The translations under genes and the position numbers were made by a program. DNA of 64,000 bases from Daucus carota subsp. sativus. Lineage: Eukaryota > Streptophyta > Magnoliopsida > Apiales > Apiaceae. A model generated the notes under the pieces. The model was not told the origin of the DNA, ran no database searches, and was given only the letters and a program-made list of their open reading frames with translations. The DNA is taken from the NCBI RefSeq assembly GCF_001625215.2, contig NC_030384.2, positions 31,546,527-31,610,526 of the forward strand, given 5' to 3'. Below are positions 11,537 to 23,811 of the stretch, piece after piece; the stretch's first letter is position 1, and each line of letters starts with the position of its first letter.

Positions 11537-12727
11537 GAGTTGAATGGACTCTGATGGATGAAATGTCACTTCCAGTGTGTGGTTGTGTGGGAACCGGACC
11601 CACAGCCTGCACAATAATAATTATTTTTATTCTCTAATCTTACATGTTGAAAGTGCCAATTTAACTTAACAACTCAAGCCTAATCTTAGACTAGTACCAA
11701 CTTAACTCAACAACTCAAACCTAATCTTAGATCAGTTGACTGGAGCAAACTATGTTGCTGATAAACTATAAAGATAGTATCTGAGAAACTAATTATCAGT
11801 TTAGAACCTTGGTTAACCTTGACCTGCGAGCAGCTTCTTCTGCTTCTCGAATTTTCGAGTCTTTAAAACCTTATCTCTTCAATTGTCAATCACCACTAAT
11901 AAATACATCTGTAACAATTATCACATAGCATAACGATCTCAACAAACATAAATTACACTACAAATAGTACACCAAAAGTTGACTCATATCCTGACTATTT
12001 CAATGCTGATAAGGTACCTGCTTTTTCGGACCCAAAACACGATAATAATCCTCGGGAGTAAACTCATACATGTCATCATCCTCATCTGTTACAAAGGGGA
12101 ACAAGAGCTTAGATAGCTTAATGAGGCCAAAACATTTTTCGAAAATAAAGAAATGGGTATGTACCATTATTTGAAGCATGAATTGAACCTGTGAAATAAC
12201 AGAAGTTTCGAAAACACGAATATCTCGTCCTAGTTTCTGCCTAGCTGCCTCAAGCTTTTCCTGAATCGCTTGAATAAATCAATCAGCATAACCCACATAA
12301 CTAAATTCAAATCAATCAGCAAGCCATATATACATATATAAATTAAGTCTGCCTGAAGCTTGTATAGTTAAAGAATAAATCTTGTAAGACCATAAAAATA
12401 AGTGAAAAACAAGTATAGAGATATGGGCTGTAAGTTAACAGAGCGAATAGCAGATTTAAATGACGGAAAACTGTACCTAATGATTCTGTGTCCATGGGAT
12501 CAACGAACGAGGCTGCAAACCCAAATGCCAAACACGGTCTTCTGAATCAAAGGAAATGCTACTATATGCCATGTTCGAAAGGGGTAAAATGGCTGATTCA
12601 TAACTGTAGTCTCCGGTGACTCATAACTGTAGTCTCCGGTGACTTACAAGGAGTCCCCTGTGGGGCTGGTTTGGGGCGGGGATTGTGATTCCCGCACGCC
12701 GTTCCTATATATTTTTATTTTTATGAG

Positions 12728-12900
12728 TAGTGCTAGGTGAACAAAATTGTGTACAGAATTTTTGCACATAATGATGTGGAAATAGAGGTGATGGATTTTA
12801 ATTGGGTGGTTGATGTAAATACAGGGGGTCCATTCCAATTAAAATCCAACACATGTCATTATGTACAAAATTTTGTACCCATTTATGTGCACCAAGCATT
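12728..12900. mobile_element. Short MITE (AATGCTxGGTG family)
   Basis: The ends AGTGCTAGGTG and GCACCAAGCATT form an inverted repeat. Internal palindromic stretches (GTACAGAATTTTTGCACATA and its partner near 12860) make the element foldable over most of its length. A related copy lies at 43571-43749. A more distant relative with similar ends is at 28985-29186. Confidence 0.55.
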
Positions 12901-12940
12901 TTCCTATTTTTATTTGTCCGATCATCCGTAATGGTACAAG

Positions 12941-13591
12941 TAATAATTTTTTAATCTTTTTTTTTGAAGAAAAAAAGATAATTCAATGAATAATAGCCAT
13001 ACGACATCTACAAGAATGATCGAATCGAACGAACGTTGAAAAAATTAACATGCTTGTCTTCATATCCAAGATGAGACAAATAAGCGATGTTGAAATTGAC
13101 GATGGTACATGTATAGATGTTTGCTCTGTGTTCACCATTTTTTCCAAAAACTCTGCTTGAGCTATCAACCACAAATGCAATTCCCAAAAGGCTTTATCGA
13201 TAAATCCAAACCACTCTCACAAAAGGAGAGAAAAATCACACACTCTCACCAGGGAGAGAAATCAAACTATAATAAAAAAAAACTAAAACAATTAGATCTG
13301 CACCACGATTCTTGGGAGATAATCGATCCACCCACAAATCCAAAAAGACCTATGGAATAAGAACGACAATCGAAAGTTTCGGTGATATAGATTTAATAAA
13401 ACTTTCCCTGAAGAAGGAGATTTATTAAGAAAATCAATGAAAAAACAAGAACAATCAAAGAACTAGCAATCAAAAGGAAAGATTTGGGGCTTTCCACCGG
13501 AAATCGATGGAAGCCCCGTCGGAGATGAAAAGAGAGAGACGGCTAGAGAGAATAGAGAAAAAGAATGTAATATTAATAATTTTTTAATCTT
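12941..13591 (-). mobile_element. Non-LTR retroposed copy with 18-bp target duplication
   Basis: The insert 12959-13573 (615 bp) is flanked by a perfect 18-bp duplication TAATAATTTTTTAATCTT (12941-12958 and 13574-13591). A poly(T) at its left end is the poly(A) tail of a minus-strand copy. The minus-strand 5' part is pyrimidine-rich (TCTCTCTAGCCGTCTCTCTC) and carries a GGGGCTTCCATCG...GGTGGAAAGCCCC hairpin. The copy at about 53864-54540 shares this layout. It looks like a LINE-mobilised or internally deleted LINE. No intact ORF is present. Confidence 0.75.
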
Positions 13592-13654
13592 CATTCCTTT
13601 TGTTAGGATATTGTTTAAATTACAATGACATTAGATAATTGCTATTTTACAGTC

Positions 13655-14700
13655 GCGGCTGCTTAGGTGTATTTTAGTGGGTGCTATTTATAATTTATAA
13701 TCAATATGAAGTGCAAGAGCATTTATTGCATACACAATTTTTATTAGAGATGTACACGGTACGGTTTGGAACCACGAAGGTGCGGTTTTAAAAATTGAAA
13801 ATCGAAACCAAACCAAGTATCATTGATGCGGTTCGGTTTATAATATGATCGGTTTTGGTTTCATATGATGCGGTTCGGTTATCAAACCGCGAAAAGTCCG
13901 AGAAATTAAAAATCATGATATGAACACTTGAGTACGGAAAACAAAATAAAGTTTAACTTGGTCATTTTTGGAAAAATTTTATGATCTCTAAGAGGATGTC
14001 CAGTATTAATCTCTATAATACGACGCATCATAGAGACTCTAGGGTGACCTAATCTTTCCTGTCAAAGGGTAAATGATTTTGGATCTTTGAGTTTCAAAGT
14101 ATTGACATTGTGTGACTCCATGATTTTGATTTTCATCATATATGATCCCGAGGAAAGTGAATGAAACTTTTCTAAGATTTTCTTATTGCTAGAAATAGCA
14201 GAAGTAATATGAAGAAATTCATTACTAGCCTTAGAAGTGGTTTCAATGTGAAAATTGTCAAATCTGATATCTTTAAAATTAAGAACATTTCTAACGAACT
14301 TACTAGAAAATAATGAATTTGGAATATGTACGTGTGTACCGTTAGGAAAGATGAAACTACTTGTTTCAAAACCTTCGATTATATTAGATATGTCAGAAAT
14401 CATTTCAAGTTGAGCTTCGATTTTGGTTATATGTGTAAAATATTTTTAGTTCTGTAGAATGAGTTATACCACAATCAGCAATGCACATTCTTCTCGGTTT
14501 TGGTAAGGCTTCACGGTGATAACGTGTTGTAGTATTTTAACTACATTGATAATAGATAACTCTTATTTTGACAGATAGAGAGAGAAGAGAGAAAGAAGCA
14601 AGCTGCTTGAGGTGTATTTTCTCCATTATAGAGTGATGCTATTTATAGCCAATATGAAATGCAAGAGCATTTAATGCATACATAATTTTTACTTCTACAA
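13655..14700 (-). mobile_element. Copia-type retrotransposon remnant with LTR fragments
   Basis: On the minus strand, 14403-14062 encodes a fragment resembling the protease to GAG-pre-integrase region of Copia polyproteins (IEGFETSSFIFPNGTHVHIP, LFSSKFVRNVLNFKDIRFDN, then FHIETT). Just upstream, a CIADCGITHSTELK stretch resembles the Copia protease active-site region. The ACGTTATCACCGTGA sequence near 14520 resembles a Copia primer-binding site. About 90 bp are repeated at 13655-13745 and 14605-14695 (shared AAGAGCATTTATTGCATACA-like core), consistent with the two LTRs of an element reduced by internal deletion. It contains stops and is not functional. Confidence 0.65.
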
Positions 14701-15970
14701 AACTTAGCCTTAGTATGTGAGTTTTGAGCACATGGCAATCACTATAACAAATATTTTATTTTTCTGTGTCTTTTCACTTTATTTTGTTATTATAAATTTG
14801 AATTTTATATTTAGAAATATAATATATTCTTATTTGATTAGAGTATCATTTTTTCAATATATCTAATTAAGTTATTGTTGTTTGGATATAAACTTTCGAT
14901 AAATTAAGATTTGATCTTATTTTTAAATTTTGATTTTATTAATTATTCTCAAATACATGTCATGATATGCATTTATTTTATAATCATATGTTTAATTTCA
15001 GTAAAATCATTATATTGTCTGATGATTTCTAAAGTGATGAATAAGATATTCCCCACCAACAACATATAAATTGACTTGTAGGACATTTAATCTTTAATAA
15101 ATTTAAATTTTTAAATCATATTATTTTATACATCTAATAGGCATCGTTATATATCACGCTAGTTAGAAGTTTTTTAGGTCCAATAGTGGCGTGATAGTTA
15201 TCAAATTAATATAGAAGTCTAGTGAAGTTAACTAACTTTATTTCAAACATAATTTGTTAGTATTAATTTTTTTTAATGTCTTGTGTTTCGATTATTTTTA
15301 ATTTTACTATATCATGATGGGCAATTATTCTAATAAATAATAATGGTGGTAATGAATGAATTTCCATTTGTCACGTTCGCTATTTGCCTTCTTTCAAAAC
15401 AATCTTAAGAAAGACAATGACTAATTTAGAATTTGAGTTAGATATGAATTTGACTAATAATATTGAATTCTAAAATATGATGAAAATTATATAGAGTTGT
15501 TCATAAATTAATTTATTTGAATCTATAAAATTAAAAGAAATAGTTTGTTGGCGATATAATTATGTTAGTGCAATAATTGTTACATTACAAAATCATATTC
15601 GTAAATAATTATTATTGAATAAAAAATTATATCATAATAACAACTTTCCATATCACTTCTTATTTATTTATATTCTGAATTTTATATGAATTTAGGAAAT
15701 ATTCAGCTAAACAATAATAAGTAAAAAAACAGAAAATAAGCAGCAGGAAAAGCAACAAACAGCGTCGGCCGGCGAGTGCATTTGTTCACCGACTTTCTTA
15801 AAAATGTATACGTAAAGGTCCACTTTCTCTCTCTACACAGCAACGTTTCTCTCTCTTAACAACTAAATCCCTTTATTCTACCAATCCAAACCCTAATTAT
15901 AATTTTCAATGTAGAAATTTTCCTAATTAAAACTATCACAATCTCATCATCGATCACATAAATATTAGAA
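14701..15970. other. AT-rich intergenic and promoter region of the carboxylesterase gene
   Basis: No gene is seen. The last ~150 bp before the ATG at 15971 are pyrimidine-rich (CTCTCTCTCTACACAGCAACG, then further CT runs at about 15850), typical of a plant 5' leader. No clear TATA box could be assigned. Confidence 0.5.
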
Positions 15971-18900
15971 ATGCCAAGTGTAGGTGTGAAACTGTACAGC
16001 GTGTTCTTCAAATTCCTGTTAAAACATAGATTACAATCCAGAATTCAAACCCCAATTGATCAATCCAAGGATCCGAACCACTTCGGCGTTTCGACCCGAC
16101 CCGACGAGTCCATCGCCGCCTCCAATCCGTCTTTTGTTGATGCCGTTGCCACCAAGGACATCCACATTGATCCTTTTACTTCGCTCTCAATTCGTATTTT
16201 TATTCCGGACACGTGTTTGGTTAATTCAGCTACCAAGCACTCGAAATCGAGGGTTAGTGCTTTGATTGGATCGGAGAACGATGATTTGTATAGGCGGAGC
16301 AGCTATGATTCGAGTAATGTGAGTAATCGACAAGTGGGTGGGAATGTGGGGAGTAGGAGGAATAGTTATGCTACTGTTGGTGATTCGGGTAAGTCGGAAA
16401 GTGGAGGGTCTTATCGAGGGTATTTACCGAGTGGTGAGAATTGTAGGAAGTTGCCAGTGATGTTGCAGTTTCACGGGGGTGGATTCGTGAGTGGGAGTAG
16501 TGATTCGGTTGCAAATGATTCATTTTGTCGTAGGATTGCCAAGCTGTGTGATGTGATAGTTGTGGCGGTTGGGTATAGGCTTGCGCCTGAGAATAGATTT
16601 CCGGATGCGTTTGAGGATGGGATGAAAGTGTTGCATTGGTTGGCGAAGCAGGCGAATTTAGCAGAGTGTGGCAAGTCTATGGGGAATGTGAGAGGGGTTG
16701 GGGCGGAATTGAGGAAGGGGGAAGTTCAGAGGCATATTGCAGATTCGTTTGGAGCATCAATGGTGGAACCATGGCTCGCTGCTCATGGTGATCTTACCAG
16801 GTTAAATGTTTGATCTTGTTGGATTATTAGTTGGTTTTTTGGGGATGTGCTGGTCATGTTTTAAAAGAGTTATGCTAATACAAAGTAAAGTATGTTGGTT
16901 ATGTTTTAAAATAGTTTTAACTTATCGCAAGGAAGTGAAGTATGTCGTTGAAGTTTATGAGTGAGAAAATGAGCTACATAGAATTAGCTACGAACTTCCG
17001 CTTTAGAAATTCAATCATATCTTTCAGTCTTTCACATGAGTGAACGAACTTTAGTGGGCTCAGCATACTTTGATCTAGGGAGTCAAACCTACTTGCAGCA
17101 CTAATAACTACAAATTATAACCTCAATATTTGGCTCCTAGACCTTTGTCTGAGACTCAGAGTCAAAAGGTATTGACCGTTGTGACGGGCAATATGGCATA
17201 GACAAAGGTGCAAGGACGCCATGGAGATACCATGTCAATAGCCAATAATTAAGGGCAGGCATGATTATAATAATCTTGTTATTGACCTTTACCATAAAAA
17301 TTCAACAAGGCATCTGTTTGATGATATGACTTGTACTACTGTTGTTGTCCACATCAAGTTTAACTTTCCTTGGTCGAGGATTACTTGTTCGTGAGGATAA
17401 TGTTGTCCTTTCCAGTAAATAAGTTCAGCTGTATGTTTCCCTTTTTCTTTACTCCATTATGTAGCTATTTTCTATGTTTCAACTTGCCAAGTGCCAACTT
17501 GCTATAAATAGCCCGCCTCTGCAATTTATTCGCAAAGCCTTTTATATCTTCTCGTAATAGTTACGCAAGCATATAACTGAAGCTTGAAGATAGCATCTAT
17601 GATTGCTAGTACTCTTTCGGTTCAGTGCTAGGAAGCTTTATTTGTCTGTTAATATAGCCAGAAATGATTAATGTCTTTTTTTATCTTCTCAGATGTGTAC
17701 AATTTTTTCATGTCTGTAACTGAAGTGTTATGATTGGTGAAGTTTATTATCTTTTCACAATGATTTTATTGAGTTTTACAACTACATTGCACAGGTTTAG
17801 TGTTCCACACTCTCACTTATGATTTATGTTCTGTGAAAATTGTAATAAGAAATAAAGTAGTGACAGGGCTCTCCCCCATAGTTACATAAGACTTGGTTCG
17901 ATTCGAAACGGGGAACGAAATCGGGTACGCGGAACATTAGTTTTAGTGAATCCGGTACGATGGAACGTACGGGTACGATGGAACGTATGGGTACAACTGG
18001 TCCTTTTAAAAAGAATTCTATAATCATATATATAAATTCCATTATAGTATACAATTTTAGTTGATAATTTATACATTTATAATTTTTTTTAAAGAAAAAG
18101 ATGTTGAATAACAAATAAAAGTACACATTTATTGATAAAATAAACTACTTATCATATGACATAAACATGGATCTATTGTTCGGAACAAGAATGAAGTGTG
18201 TTCTCGCCAGTCGTCACTTCCGGCGATCTAGGTCGCGGCCCCGAACGTTTCCGTTTGCGTTTCGGGTACGAACGATTTGGATCGCGGTACGTGGTAGCGT
18301 ACCCGTTTCCTTGTAACTATGCTCTCCCCCCTCCCCCAAACATGCGATAGAGAGGCCAAAGTTTATGAGAAAGAGGATAATAATTAGTAGGAAAAAGGGA
18401 AGAGAAAGAATGTTTATGCAGCAAAACTGTAGCAGTAGATATTGTATTTTGCTGCTCCAGTGATATTTTGCTGCTTCAGTATTGTTGAATAAATACTTGC
18501 TGCTTCAGTATTGTTGAATGAATAATCTTCACAGGAGGAGCTACAGGTTCTAAGACTTTATATGGTAACCACTTCATAACCTTAAGGTTATCAATTAAAA
18601 CATATATTTGAAAACCGATATGTGACTGCTAATTTTTGAGCATGTTTTGTTTTAAGTCATTCTTTAATTGTGCTAATAGAATCACATAAGTTGTTTTGTT
18701 ACTATTTTTGGTATATTTGTGCATTATTATTAGAACTTTAGAAGTACCTGTATTCGGAGTAGTTTTTTTTTTTTCCAACACTTTTGCCTGGTCAATCAGC
18801 TGTGGATTCCTATGTAGATCAATCTAATTTATATAAAATCTCTGAAAATAAAATCTTTTAAGTGAATAATTAAAGTTTTTTACTGGATTGAAGTGTTTGC

Positions 18901-20424
18901 ATTGGCTCCAAGCATAAACATATTCTTTTAATTTTTTTCGGACTACATTTGATTTATTAGTGGCCTAAATTTGTTGGGACTTGTTGCATTCATTCCATTT
19001 TGTTGATATCTTGTATTGAAGTTGTTAGGGGTCACTAATATTATCGATTAAAGATATAAATTAAGAACACAACATTATACAGTATATAAATAATGGTAAA
19101 GTTGAATTTATTCCATTTTGTTGATATCTTGTCTTGAAGCTGTTAGAGAGTCAATAAGATTTATGATTAATGACATAAATTAAGAACACAAAATTGTACA
19201 GTATATGAATAATGTTAAAGTTAAGGTAATTCAACTGTAGAAGAACTAATGCCCCTATGGTCAATCAACTGCAGAAGGGATAAATTTGAATGATGGATCG
19301 CATTCCATAAAAAGTGAGATTAGTACTGAACTCAATAATTCAATTCAAGGCTCAAGCAGTTCTACATGCAATCTGCAATAAGGCTCCATCTGACCATATA
19401 GTAATTTAATTACATGAAATCTAAGTTGCACCTTTATGTGTAAGGAATTTTTTGTTTGCATAAAGTAATAGTCGACTGGCTCATTGGTTGCAACTTGTAA
19501 ATAATAATGAATTTGTTAACTGAGGAGCTTTTCACATTTAATATCTGTGTGATGATTGTTGTCCATGTGTAACCTTTCCTGGTATGCTGACCCCAACAGC
19601 AGAATAAGTGAATAAGTAATTTAATATGCTTGCGGTTTAGTTAGAAGCTAAATTAGTGGACGATATTCTACTTGTTTGATTTGGTAAATGCTATTTAAAG
19701 ACAGAGATGTCTTCTTAACTTGCTTGTTTACAGTTTAGGCAATGTCATTATCAAGATCACATGAAATTGGTGTCTAACAAACCTGCTATATGCTTACTGA
19801 TATAGTTTAAGTTCCTTTTCTATGTTGCTATGTATCAACATAGTTTTTGTTGCTATGTATTAACATAGTTTTTATCTAATGATCAGATGTGTTCTCCTGG
19901 GCGTGAGTTGTGGTGCAAATATAGCGGACTATGTGGCTCGAAAATCTGTAGAAGCAGGAAGGATGTTGGATCCAGTCAAGGTTGTTGCACAGGTGCTGAT
20001 GTATCCTTTCTTCATTGGAAGTGTTCCAACACATTCCGAGATTAGACTGGCTAATTCCTACTTTTATGACAAGCCAATGTGCATACTTGCATGGAAACTT
20101 TTTTTACCTGAAGAAGAGTTCAGTCTCGACCACCCTGCTGCTAATCCTCTTGTTCCGGATAGGGGGCCGCCACTGAAGCGCATGCCCCCTACACTCACAG
20201 TGGTAGCAGAACATGACTGGATGAGAGATCGAGCCATTGCTTACTCAGAAGAACTTCGGAAGGTGAATGTTGACGCACCAGTGCTTGAGTACAAGGATGC
20301 GGTTCATGAATTTGCTACTCTAGACATGCTCCTTAAGACACCTCAGGCCCAAGCCTGTGCAGAGGACATTGCTATCTGGGTGAAAAAGTATATATCACTT
20401 CGAGGTCATGAATTCTCTTATTAA
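15971..20424 (+). CDS. CXE16: Carboxylesterase of the CXE16/CXE11 type (alpha/beta hydrolase)
   Basis: A two-exon gene: 15971-16800 and 19887-20424, spliced AG|GT...CAG|A in phase 2, giving 455 residues. It belongs to plant class-I carboxylesterases (relatives of the gibberellin receptor GID1), soluble serine hydrolases acting on short ester substrates. The natural substrate is unknown. The oxyanion-hole motif HGGG is at 168-171, the nucleophile is Ser284 in GVSCG, and the likely triad partners are Asp387 (AEHDWMRD) and His417 (DAVHEF). The N-terminus MPSVGVKLYSVFFKFLLKHR and the C-terminus KKYISLRGHEFSY match the Arabidopsis CXE16/CXE11 pair from memory. A Ser/Arg/Gly-rich insert (about residues 85-155) precedes the catalytic core and is variable in this subgroup. 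All catalytic residues are present, so it is probably functional. The 3.1-kb intron holds a Mutator-like MITE and tandem duplications. Confidence 0.95.
17868..18330. mobile_element. Mutator-like MITE with 10-bp target duplication, in the CXE intron
   Basis: The element 17878-18320 (443 bp) is bounded by ATAGTTAC...GTAACTAT and flanked by a perfect 10-bp duplication GCTCTCCCCC (17868-17877 and 18321-18330). A 9-10 bp duplication points to the Mutator superfamily. GC-rich arms with GGTACG/CGTACC repeats surround an AT-rich centre. No coding sequence is seen. Confidence 0.8.
18430..19877 (+). repeat. Three small tandem duplications in the CXE intron
   Basis: Near 18468-18527 a unit with GCTGCTTCAGTATTGTTGAA occurs twice. 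At 18993-19110 and 19111-19226 a ~116-bp unit beginning TTCCATTTTGTTGATATCTT is duplicated with about 15 differences. At 19828-19877, just before the acceptor at 19886, a ~24-bp unit (TTGCTATGTATCAACATAGT) is repeated. They are non-coding. Confidence 0.7.
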
Positions 20425-22798
20425 GCATGAGAAATCCAGAATAACATACAGGAGTATCAGTTCTACTTGCATTTCTGTTGTATATTATGGGTGCATCGAA
20501 CCATCAACTTGCCGACATTGATATTTTATTTGTAGTTTGAGGAATTGGTTGTATCTAGATTGGGGGTTGTTCCAAGGAATTTCTAAATGGTCCGTGTGCA
20601 TCTGTTCATTTTTTTTGTAATATAGGGTATTGTTTGTGTAGGTTTAGTTGAGTTGTGATATGCAATTAGTTAGGTTTTAGATGAGTGTGATCACTGAGAC
20701 ACCCCCTTTCTGTAATCCTTTTTCTTATGTACTAGTTTGTATTACTATTTATGAGTACCTTATTTGAAATGAGTTCTTCAGATTTCATCTCCTCCTTGGT
20801 TTAGTGTAGTTGTGTTCTCATTTATCATCTCCTTGGTTACAGAAAATTTGAATTTTTTTGAAGTACTTCTCAGGTCGTTGTGAGTCCTTAAATATCTGTG
20901 CATGCCCCTTCTTTTAACATCGTCGTGTGAGTGGCTCTCCATGTTCTGTTTCATGTACTAGAATATTGTAATGCTTCTTTATTTGTCTTGGAGTGTCTTC
21001 TTGACTCTTGGCCTTCTCTATAGGCTATGGACTGTCAGTGGCTTCCTCTTGTGCATACTCCATATTATATTGGCGATGAGGTACCTTCTTCTCTGGGTAT
21101 TAGGTCTTGCTTTTAGGAAATAATTGTTGTGGTCCTTTGACATGCTAATTCTTTTCGGGTGGGGAAGAGTGACGAGTCTCATTGTATATTTAGGTTGGCT
21201 TAATCTAATTTCAACATGAATAAATTAGGGTCTAGAGCACAGTAGAATAAATGATTCCAGAGAGAAGAAATGAACCCTGATAGAGTAATAATCTCTCTCC
21301 CTTTAATATTATAGAAACGCAATGTCAGTGATGTTATTATGGTGTTGATGTAATATCTCTTCTTCTGATTCATTTTATGCATATGCTGGTTTATACTATC
21401 AGAAACATTTTTTTGTTTTTCTTGTCGATTTTTACCTGTCGCATCATCTCTAGCTGATAGTATCATCTCTGTACCTGTATCTACATAAACTACAGTTTCA
21501 GAAGTTTCAAGATTGCCTTGCTTTAATTTGGCGCGACGATGAAGGAATCAAGCAAAGGTGTACTTTTGGATCCTGATGACAGCAATTAGCAATTGTAAGT
21601 ACAGCATGGCACCACTAATGTTAAATGCTACGCAAAACATAAAGAAGATAAAAAATGCCACATAATTGAGGAAATCAGAAGCAAATCAACAACATTGTTC
21701 TGTTTACTCTAAACACCCCACCAAGATGTCTTTTCGTTCATTGGATGTACTCTAAACTATATTAACAATTTCAAGTGAATATAACCAACTTACGTGTATA
21801 AAAAACAGGTCCATGAACTTGTTCTCTCTCTCTCTCTCTCTGCAGTCCATTATTATTAATCGTTTATTCGTATTATTTTGTACCGGCTTAATCAGTGAAC
21901 ATGTCTGTATGCCTAAGACAATCTTCCAGTTTAAGCTTGTGATATGGATTGATGGTCAACACGCTAAAATAGATATTGTACTTGAGCTCAAGGGTTTACT
22001 TTTGGCTTTAGCATCTGTTTATACCCGGGAAGGCATAAGACAATCTAGTATTTTGTTAGTGCTCTGATGAATTCCTTTTCAGCTTCAGCTTTTGATAAAT
22101 TGCAATTTCTGTCTTCTTCCAATTGTTCTTTTGCTAACTCTGCTGTGTTTATCATAACACTGAATGCAAAGTCAGTGAATCCGCCAAAATGATCAGCAAA
22201 CAATAAGCCTTGTCTCGGCATAATATACATTATTTACTACTCCATATTTATTAAATTTTAGACGTCTGATTTAAAAATCCACGAATGGATGACTACTGAC
22301 TCAAAAATGTAATTTTGCTGTTCCACTACAGCTTTGACGAAATTTCAAGTGGAGTCATTATGGGATTTCGAATAGCTTAAATTTTGTTTTTGGCATGTCT
22401 TTGTTTACAAACCTAAGTTGAAAGAGTTGCTTCCTAAGACAAACTCGGCCAGCTTTGAAGGGACCAGGTAATCATATAATTAGTACAACAAGGGAGGACT
22501 GCAGCTGCATTATATATATACACTATGATACTTTGTCCATTTTTATATGCATTCCTGTGCTTTTTTAGGCCAATGCACTCTCATTTCTCCGGTATGATCT
22601 CTTTCAATCATGTTTCTCCCCCGTGAACAGCATACCTCGTTAATTAAATTTTAAATGATCTGGCAGAATCTTTAGTTGTTATTATTAAGTTACGACAATT
22701 TATATATATATAGGGGTGCTGCAAGACTTCCTTTTTCCGGTGTGACTGTACCAGCAGAAAGCTATTTTGTCATTTCCTTTTCAAACAATCGCGTACAA
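20425..22798. other. Intergenic region between the CXE and MYB genes
   Basis: The first few hundred bases are the 3' UTR side of the carboxylesterase gene. No further gene is supported. A minus-strand frame at 22230-22045 (with AELAKEQLEEDRNCNLSKAE) has protein-like composition but no family match and no splice context. A CT microsatellite lies at 21825-21842. A TATATATATATAGG tract at about 22700-22713, 86 bp before the MYB ATG, may serve as that gene's TATA box. Confidence 0.45.
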
Positions 22799-23811
22799 AT
22801 GGGGAGACAACCTTGCTGTGACAAAGTTGGGTTGAAGAGAGGTCCATGGACTACAGAAGAAGATTGCAAACTCATGAATTTTATCCTTGAGAATGGCATA
22901 CAGTGTTGGAGAACAATCCCCAAGCTCGCAGGTACCTGTTTACACTGTCATTTTCTATTTTTTTTTACTGCAGAAAAGATAAAAAATCTTAGACATTCAT
23001 GTATGCATGCATGCATCATTTTTAATCGTCTTTCTTTTTTTTGTTTAACCTCATTCTTGTTATTATGTTATTTTTTGTGTTGTAATGAAGGATTGCTAAG
23101 ATGCGGAAAAAGTTGTAGATTAAGATGGATCAATTATTTGAGGCCTGATCTTAAGAGGGGGATGCTATCTGAAGCGGAACAGAATAAAATTATAGAACTC
23201 CATGCTCGTCTTGGCAACAGGTCCGTGTACCTAATTTCTATTTGCCTTCTTTGTCAGCTACTAGACTGTTTTCTTAAAAATTGAGACTTTGCAGGTGGTC
23301 TAAGATTGCATCTCATTTTCCTGGCCGCACTGATAATGAAATCAAGAACCACTGGAACACCCATATCAAGAAAAGGCTCAAAGCTAGTGGAGTATACTCT
23401 GTGGCACACCAACAGGTTGAGCCTAGAGAGAAAGCGGAACTGATTCTTGGGACAATGCCGGAGTCCATTTTACATATTCCTGACACCGAGCCAAAAACTA
23501 ATGAGATATATGAGAGACAAAATAAAATCGACATATCATCAGATGAATCCACCTTCCTCTTGAACAACTATGAAATAATGTGTGGAAGCTTGGATGTCGT
23601 ATCACTGATGAACCAGGTAGCCAACACCTCTGCTTCTTACAGCCCTTCCTTCTCTGTAGAAGAATCTTCGAGCAACCCCTCAATTGGAGAATCCTCTTAC
23701 ACCCAAGGAGATTCTGCACAACAGTGGGGACAATCCACGGATGCCATGCTGTCGTGGGATGCTTTTAATCAATTAGAAGAAGAGCTTTTCTATTTCAGTA
23801 AGTCCATTTAG
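22799..23811 (+). CDS. R2R3-MYB transcription factor, MYB40/MYB85-like
   Basis: Three exons, 22799-22931, 23091-23220 and 23295-23811, spliced at the two classical R2R3-MYB intron positions, give 259 residues. The R2 repeat (about 13-63) has Trp17, Trp37 and Trp57. The R3 repeat (about 64-116) has Trp89 and Trp108, with the usual first aromatic of R3 replaced by Met69, as aliphatic residues often do in plants. The start [18 protein letters not shown] is typical of the subgroup with MYB40, MYB20, MYB43 and MYB85. The bHLH-binding signature of the TT2/GL1 groups is absent. The acidic Ser-rich C-terminus ends in [18 protein letters not shown], a likely activation region. Nuclear DNA-binding regulator; targets unknown. 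Closeness to the CXE gene parallels CXE16-MYB40 in Arabidopsis, which favours MYB40. Confidence 0.92.

Larger units (their letters stand above)
8387..12495 (-). pseudogene. PUX1-like UBX-domain protein gene, disrupted
   Basis: PUX1-type proteins bind and disassemble the CDC48/p97 hexamer through a UBX domain. Exon pieces on the minus strand keep the family order: 12495-12477, 12268-12189 (QKLGRDIRVFETS), 12107-12018 (DMYEFTPEDYYRVL), 11876-11808, 11606-11188 (VRFPHNHTLEVTFHPSESIQ ... LLKKVLARTELPFYI), 11107-11003 (TTPPKKQIKDMSQDFYSAGF, then APGAIVYF) and 8592-8387 (DDDGAS...EEIIALKGLE). It is broken in several ways. The exon at 11876-11808 has one A fewer than needed near 11855, so LKTRK is not followed in frame by IREAEEAARRSRLTK. 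The UBX exon holds a 283-bp MITE and a further frame change. The normal PKWFKM-like C-terminus is missing, probably because of a SINE. Exon boundaries at 12107 and 11606 are uncertain. A functional gene is unlikely unless the assembly is wrong at several independent points. Confidence 0.8.

Noticed and set aside
12343..12531. 62-residue frame beginning AFGFAASFVDPMDTESL as a separate gene
   Set aside because: There is no ATG at 12531 (the codon is TTG). Only MDTESL and a G at the donor continue in frame into the PUX1-like second exon; the rest reads through an intron.
14062..14403. Independent host gene
   Set aside because: The sequence resembles the Copia polyprotein around the protease/GAG-pre-integrase junction and lies between LTR-like repeats.
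22045..22230. Small gene with AELAKEQLEEDRNCNLSKAE
   Set aside because: Protein-like composition, but only 61 codons, no promoter or splice context and no family match.
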